From Desulfobacula sp. (GTDB lineage: Bacteria; Desulfobacterota; Desulfobacteria; Desulfobacterales; Desulfobacteraceae), in the NCBI GenBank assembly GCA_023144585.1, contig JAGLFI010000053.1, forward strand, positions 1 to 7,557: a stretch of 7,557 nucleotides of DNA, written 5' to 3'. Made by a program: the position numbers and the translations under genes. Of this stretch, positions 1 to 4,111 are shown one piece after another. The notes below the pieces were generated by a model. It was not told the origin of the DNA and did no database searches. It saw nothing but the letters and a program-made list of their open reading frames with translations. Position 1 is the stretch's first letter. Each line of letters starts with the position of its first letter.

Positions 1-870
1 AAAAAAATCAAGATTAACTATTTTTTTTGGATGAAGCTTAAAGATCATTAAATCCCGGAAAAACGTTTTCATAATAGCAATGGCGTCATCAATAAGGCCG
101 GGATCCAAGCTTAACTTTTGTGAAAGCATCAATCCTTTTGATATGGTGTGATTTGTGTCTGTCTTAATTATGTCTGCAAGGGTTTTAATCAGCCACTTTC
201 TTTTTTTGATCCAGTCAACGTCTTTTGCTTCATCATCCAGAGTTAAATTCAAATACATCATTGCCTTTTTCAGATCAGAATCAGCAGTTTTCAAAGCAAT
301 TAGTGCTATTTGCCTGTCAATTTTGAATTCATTGATCAGATAGTGCTCAATGAATTTATTGGTCAAGGGTCTAAATCTGATTTTTCGGCATCTTGAAATA
401 ATGGTTGGAAGAAATAAGGATATCCGAGTGGCAATGAGAATGAAAAATGTTTTCTCCGGGGGTTCTTCAAGCATTTTTAATAATGCGTTCTGAGCCTGGA
501 TATTCATCAGGTCTGCATTTAAAATTAATACCATTCTGAACCTGGCTTCATTGGGCTTGGATGAAATTGTCAATCCCATTTCCCGGATCTGGGATATGGA
601 AATTATTTTTTTATTTTTTACAAGGTCGATACACAGAATATCGGGATGAGTATCTGCATCAATTTTGCGGCATGATTTGCAATGATTGCAGGCAAGTTCA
701 GTTCCTTTTAAACAATTACACCCCTTTGCAAAGAAAAATGCCGCTTTTTTTCTTCCTGTATTCTCATTTCCAAAGAAAAGAAGGGCATTTGGAATCTTTT
801 TTGTCTGAATGATATGTGTTAACTCTGATACGGTTTTAGCCTGGTGCTGTAGTTGGTCAAAATCAGACAT
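1..870 (-). CDS. holB: DNA polymerase III subunit delta prime (clamp loader), 3' end outside the window
   Basis: Open frame of 290 codons with no stop, read from the minus strand and continuing past the left edge; delta prime proteins are usually about 320-340 residues, so only the end is missing. It is the stator subunit of the cytoplasmic clamp loader that puts the beta clamp on DNA. Visible landmarks: a degenerate P-loop GNENTGRK (residues 34-41); a zinc-module cysteine set C53, C61, C64, C67 (with C51 nearby); HPD at 75-77; NALLKMLEEPP (128-138), a hallmark of the gamma/tau/delta prime family; and the SRC motif (159-161). A weak P-loop is usual in this subunit, which need not hydrolyse ATP. 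The start is uncertain: ATG at 870 aligns with the usual N-terminus (FDQLQHQ), but an in-frame ATG at 888 would add six residues and lies 3 bases after the upstream stop. Neither has a strong Shine-Dalgarno, so coupling to the IHF-like gene is likely. Confidence 0.93.
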   Translation of the reverse strand, partial: MSDFDQLQHQAKTVSELTHIIQTKKIPNALLFFGNENTGRKKAAFFFAKGCNCLKGTELACNHCKSCRKIDADTHPDILCIDLVKNKKIISISQIREMGLTISSKPNEARFRMVLILNADLMNIQAQNALLKMLEEPPEKTFFILIATRISLFLPTIISRCRKIRFRPLTNKFIEHYLINEFKIDRQIALIALKTADSDLKKAMMYLNLTLDDEAKDVDWIKKRKWLIKTLADIIKTDTNHTISKGLMLSQKLSLDPGLIDDAIAIMKTFFRDLMIFKLHPKKIVNLDFF

Positions 871-891
871 GGTTTGATCGATCACCATTTG

Positions 892-1167
892 TTAATAGTC
901 TACCCGCTCCTTTAGTTCTTTCCCGCATTTAAAAAATGGGAGCCGTTTGGGAGGAATGGTGACTTTTTGGCCAGTTTTCGGGTTTCGGCCTGTGTAGCTT
1001 TTGTACCCTTTTATATGAAAACTGCAAAATCCCCTTATCTCAACCCTCTCTTCTTTTACAAATGAATCGGAAAGTGAGTCAAAAAAGATTTTAATAACCT
1101 CTGAAGCTTCAGATTTTGTCAGGCTTGCTCTTTCTTTTAATGTCGATATTAATTCAAGTTTATTCAT
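892..1167 (-). CDS. IHF/HU-family DNA-binding protein (DNABII), 91 aa
   Basis: A small nucleoid-associated protein of normal family length that bends DNA as a dimer. Seen in the sequence: an N-terminal helical region (1-40), the beta-arm signature at 45-66 with RGF, SF and GRNPKTG, intercalating proline P63, and a C-terminal GKELKERV (82-89). The KELKERV ending and TGRNPKTG arm are closer to IHF-type than to HU proper, but alpha, beta and HU cannot be separated from one copy, so no symbol is given. The usual GFGSF turn reads GFCSF (C48), and the usual proline or alanine before GKEL is C81. The start ATG at 1167 is preceded by an AGAGGA Shine-Dalgarno with a short spacer. It lies between a NusG-like gene and holB on the same strand and has its own candidate promoter upstream. 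Confidence 0.93.
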   Translation of the reverse strand: MNKLELISTLKERASLTKSEASEVIKIFFDSLSDSFVKEERVEIRGFCSFHIKGYKSYTGRNPKTGQKVTIPPKRLPFFKCGKELKERVDY

Positions 1168-1193
1168 ATTTCCTCTTTCTATATTGATGATGC

Positions 1194-1240
1194 AATCTTA
1201 TCAGATTAAAACGACTTTAATTAAAATTTGATAAAAAGTC
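1194..1240. repeat. Two short inverted repeats around the IHF-like promoter
   Basis: AATCT-TATC-AGATT (1194-1207) is a perfect 5-bp palindrome with a 4-base loop at the predicted transcription start. GACTTT (1213-1218) and AAAGTC (1235-1240) form a second inverted pair with centres 22 bp apart, spanning the -10 to -35 region. Either could be an operator, for example for autoregulation, but short AT-rich repeats also arise by chance. Confidence 0.3.
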
Positions 1241-1242
1241 AA
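1214..1242 (-). promoter_or_regulatory. Candidate sigma-70 promoter for the IHF-like gene and holB
   Basis: On the minus strand TTGACT (1242-1237) is followed after 17 bases by TAAAGT (1219-1214): a 5/6 match to the -35 and 4/6 to the -10 consensus. It would start transcription near 1207, about 40 bases upstream of the IHF-like start codon. It lies just after the stop of the NusG-like gene. No transcript data, so this is a motif match only. Confidence 0.45.
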
Positions 1243-1246
1243 GGGG

Positions 1247-1501
1247 TTATGCTGAAAAGTCAGGGATTTTTTCAACGTTCTTTTCTGGCACTTCTACCCC
1301 GGCATATTGCCCTAAAACATCTATTTTGATAATAACACGCCCTTTACCTTTATATTTTGCAAATTCTCCCTTTACCCCTGCCATAGGACCTTCTAATATA
1401 ATTACAGGCTCTCCCTTTTTTATGCGGATATTTGCTCCTGTGATCAGATCCATGTTGGCACTGGTCAGGATCTTTAAGGATTCGACCTGTGATTGCGGCA
1501 C
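1247..1501 (-). CDS. KOW (C-terminal) domain of the same NusG-like gene, from a GTG
   Basis: The second half of the interrupted gene. The linker (PQSQVESLKIL) is followed by a KOW domain at about residues 28-75: KGEPVIILEGPMAG (29-42), VKGEF (43-47) and RVIIKIDVLG. In NusG relatives this domain contacts NusE(S10), Rho or the NGN domain. The only in-frame start after the TAA is GTG at 1501; 10 bases before it is TAAGCAGG, one mismatch from TAAGGAGG and overlapping the stop codon, so reinitiation is conceivable. The true start is otherwise unsupported. The last codon lies 5 bases before the candidate promoter of the IHF-like gene. Confidence 0.55.
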   Translation of the reverse strand: MPQSQVESLKILTSANMDLITGANIRIKKGEPVIILEGPMAGVKGEFAKYKGKGRVIIKIDVLGQYAGVEVPEKNVEKIPDFSA

Positions 1502-1516
1502 GGGTACAGGGCCTGC

Positions 1517-1771
1517 TTAATTGCCCAATAGCCTGACAGCTCCAACCGTTTTTAAAATATTTAGCTGGTCACCAGAGTCAAATGTGGATTTTACAAAAAT
1601 ATATCCCGGGAAAAGCGGAGTTTCTATCATGAGGCTTCTATCTTTTCTTTTGCTTTTCTTTTTTATTCTGGGTAAAAACACTTCTATTTTTTTTTTAACA
1701 ATACTTTTGTAGACGACAAATTCAAAATTGCTTCTCGTCAGAAGAGCAAACCAGTTTGATTTTTTAATCAT
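1517..1771 (-). CDS. NGN (N-terminal) domain of a NusG/RfaH-type antiterminator, 84 aa
   Basis: A complete NGN domain, which in this family binds the clamp helices of RNA polymerase and suppresses pausing. Seen: WFALLTRSNFE (7-17), corresponding to the family's W-Y-A-x-x-T opening; FLPRIKKK (32-39); PLFPGYIFV (52-60), the strongest family signature; and VGAVRLLGN (76-84) immediately before the TAA. The basic stretch at 35-45 is typical of the specialised paralogs. The ATG at 1771 lies within the last codons of lptD (ATGA overlap), and no good independent Shine-Dalgarno is present, so translation is probably coupled. In RfaH the NGN domain alone can act as an antiterminator once freed of the KOW domain (known biology), so a product ending here could be active; whether it is made is unknown. 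Confidence 0.7.
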   Translation of the reverse strand: MIKKSNWFALLTRSNFEFVVYKSIVKKKIEVFLPRIKKKSKRKDRSLMIETPLFPGYIFVKSTFDSGDQLNILKTVGAVRLLGN

Positions 1772-3990
1772 TTTAGTCCAAGTTCTCCAATTCCATGAAG
1801 GTTTATCAGAAATGTAATACTTCGTTCATCATTTGACTCTGCAAAATAAAGATTGAATGTCCAGCAGGATTTTTTAAGAGCAAAACCGGCCGTTGTTTCC
1901 ACAGTTTCATTTATTTCTAGGTTTTCTTCAATCGAGTAATAAGCGCTTATTTCATCTGTCAGGCTGATATCAATCTTTGAATACAGGGATTTCGATGAGT
2001 CGGTCTTATATCGATATTCTGTCCTTAAACTGTCTCCTCGATTGTCTTTGATGGTATTGCCGATATTGAATGTATTAAAGTGATTATCATAGGGAGACCA
2101 GGTAAGGTCCATATCAAGGGAAAAAAAATTGTATAAATTCATCTCCATATCAAGAGAAATATCTGAAAACGGTCTTGATTCATTGTCTTTCTCTTTCCTG
2201 ATGTCATAGCTTTGGTAAAGTTTAATATAAGTAAATTCATGGTAGGTTAGCAGCTCTTTTTCATCAGGGGTTATACTTGATTTTTTGGAAATAAAATAAT
2301 TGCTGAGAGACCAGGTCAGCAGATTTTTTTCCGGAATGTTGTCCAGAGGACCAAAGGTCGGCAGATCATTTTGAACAACGTTCGGGATAAAATGGTATTC
2401 AAGATTCGGGATGATTTCATGTTTGATTTTGTCAACAAATTCAAAATCCGGATTGAAGATTTTAATAAATTTTGTGGACAGTTCCGCATCAATATCAATC
2501 ATCTGTCTTGTCCTGAGACTATCGGAATTGCCGTTAATATCCGTGAAGTTTTCAGTATAATATATGGTTTCGCGTAAACCAACCGAGGGCTCGAAATTAA
2601 AAAAATTGCCAAATTTTATGGGCAGATAGACTTTGGGATAGATATCTGCCCGCTGCCCTCTCACAAGTGTTGCAGTTGTATCTTGCCTGTAAAAGGATCG
2701 ATATTCGGTATCAAGAGAATAAAAAAATTGTGAAGGACCGATTTGCTGTTTTGCAGCATCAAATTGAATACTTGGAAGTAATTGTAAGGTCGTGTCATCA
2801 ATATCCTGGCGCCGGGCATGAATATTGTCATACCACAAAGCGTCAATATTGAATGTGTAGCTAGACCATGTTTTATTAATATTCAACTGGTTTCTCCGGG
2901 TATTGTCGTCATATTCATCCAGGCTTCTGCCAAATTCTTCTTCAAAATATTTTTTGGTTTCATCATATCCCGTAAATCCATCTCTAAATTCATGAAGATA
3001 ATCTTCATCACTGGCTACGTCGATATCCAGTTTGGCTGTAAAGCCTTTGGGAAGGTCCTGGTCGTGTTTCATCCTGAACCAGAAGCGGTCAGAGTTGGTT
3101 CTTTGAGGGGTGGTGTAAAAACTATAGTTTTTTGTTTTGTCTGTTCCATCATCTATTTTGTCATCTTCAAGAAAATCAAAGAATACAGACCCCTTTGATT
3201 TATTATTCAGGATATATCGGTATTCACCGCCCAATTTTGTTCCTCGATTAGACATGTAGTCGGCATAAACCGTTGCATCGGTATTTTTTGAAATAGCGAT
3301 GAAAAGGGGCTGTTCGTATTCAAATCCCTTTCTATCGGATGATGTGAACCTTGGGATTAAAAGACCTGTCTTGCGTTTGGCCTGGACCGGGAATGCAAGA
3401 AAAGGACTGTAAATAACAGGAATTTTTTTGGCCCAAAGAACAGCATGATTTACAGTTCCATACCCCTCAACAGTGACGTTTATATTTTTCCCGGAAATTT
3501 TCCAATCGGGAGAGTCGCCTGCGCATGATGTGATGTATCCTTTTTGGGCACTATAAATAAATTTACCGGTTTTTCTAATATTCTCGCCATTAATATAGAA
3601 ATTGTTTTTCTGGATAAAAATAGTGCCTTTGTTTATAGTACCGATCTGGGTTGTAAGGTTGATATTCATTGCATTGCAGGAGATGGAATCTTCACCGGCT
3701 ATTAAAAGAACATTGCCCTGTGCAAAAGCATCCTTTGTTTTATTTGAGAATTCAACATAGTCTGCTTCAAGACGGGTTTTTCCTCCGGTGATCACTACAT
3801 CATTTTGGGCAATATAGAGATCTCTTTTATTATCAAACGTCACTGTCCGCGCAGATATATGCCAGGAAATTTCTTTGGAATTTTGAGATAAAACATCTGC
3901 TGTTGCACCCCCCCCGACTGATATGGATATATATAAAAAAGCAAATACTACAAAAATTGGCCAAGACTTTTGCTTTGACAAACAAACCAT
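1768..3990 (-). CDS. lptD: LPS-assembly outer-membrane protein LptD, 740 aa
   Basis: LptD is the outer-membrane barrel that, with lipoprotein LptE, inserts LPS into the outer leaflet. Seen: a signal peptide (about 1-31, hydrophobic core PIFVVFAFLYISIS, A-T-A before the likely cut); an LptA/OstA-like jellyroll from about 43 to 180 (ARTVTFDNK, AQNDVVITGG, LEADYVEFSN); then the LptD barrel with IPVIYSPFLAFPV (190-202), GLLIPRF (209-215), many alternating aromatic strands, and a C-terminal end resembling the family (SCWTFNLYF, HGIGELGLK). Length fits the family (about 700-850). I prefer ATG 3990, with GGGAAG just upstream, over the GTG at 4014, which lacks a ribosome site and would add eight residues. 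Only three cysteines follow the signal peptide (C105, C156, C709). The signal peptide gene segment contains a G8 tract. The stop overlaps the NusG-like start. Confidence 0.95.
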   Translation of the reverse strand: MVCLSKQKSWPIFVVFAFLYISISVGGGATADVLSQNSKEISWHISARTVTFDNKRDLYIAQNDVVITGGKTRLEADYVEFSNKTKDAFAQGNVLLIAGEDSISCNAMNINLTTQIGTINKGTIFIQKNNFYINGENIRKTGKFIYSAQKGYITSCAGDSPDWKISGKNINVTVEGYGTVNHAVLWAKKIPVIYSPFLAFPVQAKRKTGLLIPRFTSSDRKGFEYEQPLFIAISKNTDATVYADYMSNRGTKLGGEYRYILNNKSKGSVFFDFLEDDKIDDGTDKTKNYSFYTTPQRTNSDRFWFRMKHDQDLPKGFTAKLDIDVASDEDYLHEFRDGFTGYDETKKYFEEEFGRSLDEYDDNTRRNQLNINKTWSSYTFNIDALWYDNIHARRQDIDDTTLQLLPSIQFDAAKQQIGPSQFFYSLDTEYRSFYRQDTTATLVRGQRADIYPKVYLPIKFGNFFNFEPSVGLRETIYYTENFTDINGNSDSLRTRQMIDIDAELSTKFIKIFNPDFEFVDKIKHEIIPNLEYHFIPNVVQNDLPTFGPLDNIPEKNLLTWSLSNYFISKKSSITPDEKELLTYHEFTYIKLYQSYDIRKEKDNESRPFSDISLDMEMNLYNFFSLDMDLTWSPYDNHFNTFNIGNTIKDNRGDSLRTEYRYKTDSSKSLYSKIDISLTDEISAYYSIEENLEINETVETTAGFALKKSCWTFNLYFAESNDERSITFLINLHGIGELGLK

Positions 3991-4031
3991 GTTCTTCCCA
4001 GTAAAAAATTGCACAACAGTTAAAATTACTG

Positions 4032-4061
4032 TATAAAGCCATCTTATATTTTAAAAGTCAA
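4032..4061 (-). promoter_or_regulatory. Weak candidate promoter for lptD
   Basis: On the minus strand TTGACT (4061-4056) matches the -35 consensus 5/6, and the same TTGACTTTT string occurs in the candidate promoter of the IHF-like gene. The -10 is poor: the best choices are TTTATA at 18 bases or TATACA at 20 bases. Placement upstream of lptD is sensible, but the evidence is thin. Confidence 0.28.
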
Positions 4062-4072
4062 GTTTTGAATGC

Positions 4073-4108
4073 ATGATTACATGGTGCAGCATGGCAGAGG
4101 TTAAATAA
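4073..4108 (+). other. Possible 11-codon leader ORF before the cysteine synthase fusion
   Basis: ATG at 4073 opens a short frame, MITWCSMAEVK, ending in TAA 3 bases before the fusion's ATG and in the same frame as it. It contains a cysteine and a tryptophan codon. It has no clear Shine-Dalgarno, and no terminator/antiterminator pair is obvious after it, so a leader-peptide role is only a possibility; chance is the simpler reading. Its 3' half contains the AGAGG used as the ribosome site of the fusion. Confidence 0.15.
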
Positions 4109-4111
4109 AAA

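Larger units (their letters stand above)
1247..1771 (-). pseudogene. NusG/RfaH-type antiterminator gene interrupted by an in-frame ochre codon
   Basis: Read as one frame, the region encodes 84 codons, a TAA (1519-1517), then 89 more codons and a final TAA. The two parts together make a protein of about 173-174 residues, the normal size of the UpxY/RfaH-like branch of NusG paralogs. There is no frameshift: both halves are in the same frame and the family pattern (VRLLGN, then AGPVPVP, then a KOW domain) continues directly across the stop. The stop sits in the NGN-KOW linker. This may be a nonsense-mutated gene, a sequencing error, or a real two-polypeptide arrangement; the halves are listed separately. 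TAA is not a selenocysteine or pyrrolysine codon. The start ATG overlaps the lptD stop as ATGA, so the gene is translated with the LPS exporter. Confidence 0.75.

Noticed and set aside
748..771. Degenerate Walker A of HolB as a sign of decay
   Set aside because: Delta prime subunits commonly have non-functional P-loops; other family motifs are intact.
561..812. 83-codon plus-strand frame opposite holB
   Set aside because: The minus strand carries strong HolB motifs across the same bases.
1517..1519. Internal stop of the NusG-like gene as a selenocysteine or pyrrolysine site
   Set aside because: The codon is TAA; those recodings use TGA and TAG, and the family has no such residue in the linker.
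2818..3198. 126-codon plus-strand frame inside lptD
   Set aside because: It lies opposite a clear, full-length lptD, has no ribosome site or recognisable domain, and its sequence reads like an antisense shadow.
4020..4054. TTAAAAT/ATTTTAA inverted repeat in the divergent intergenic region
   Set aside because: Seven A/T-only base pairs separated by 21 bases in an AT-rich region are expected by chance.
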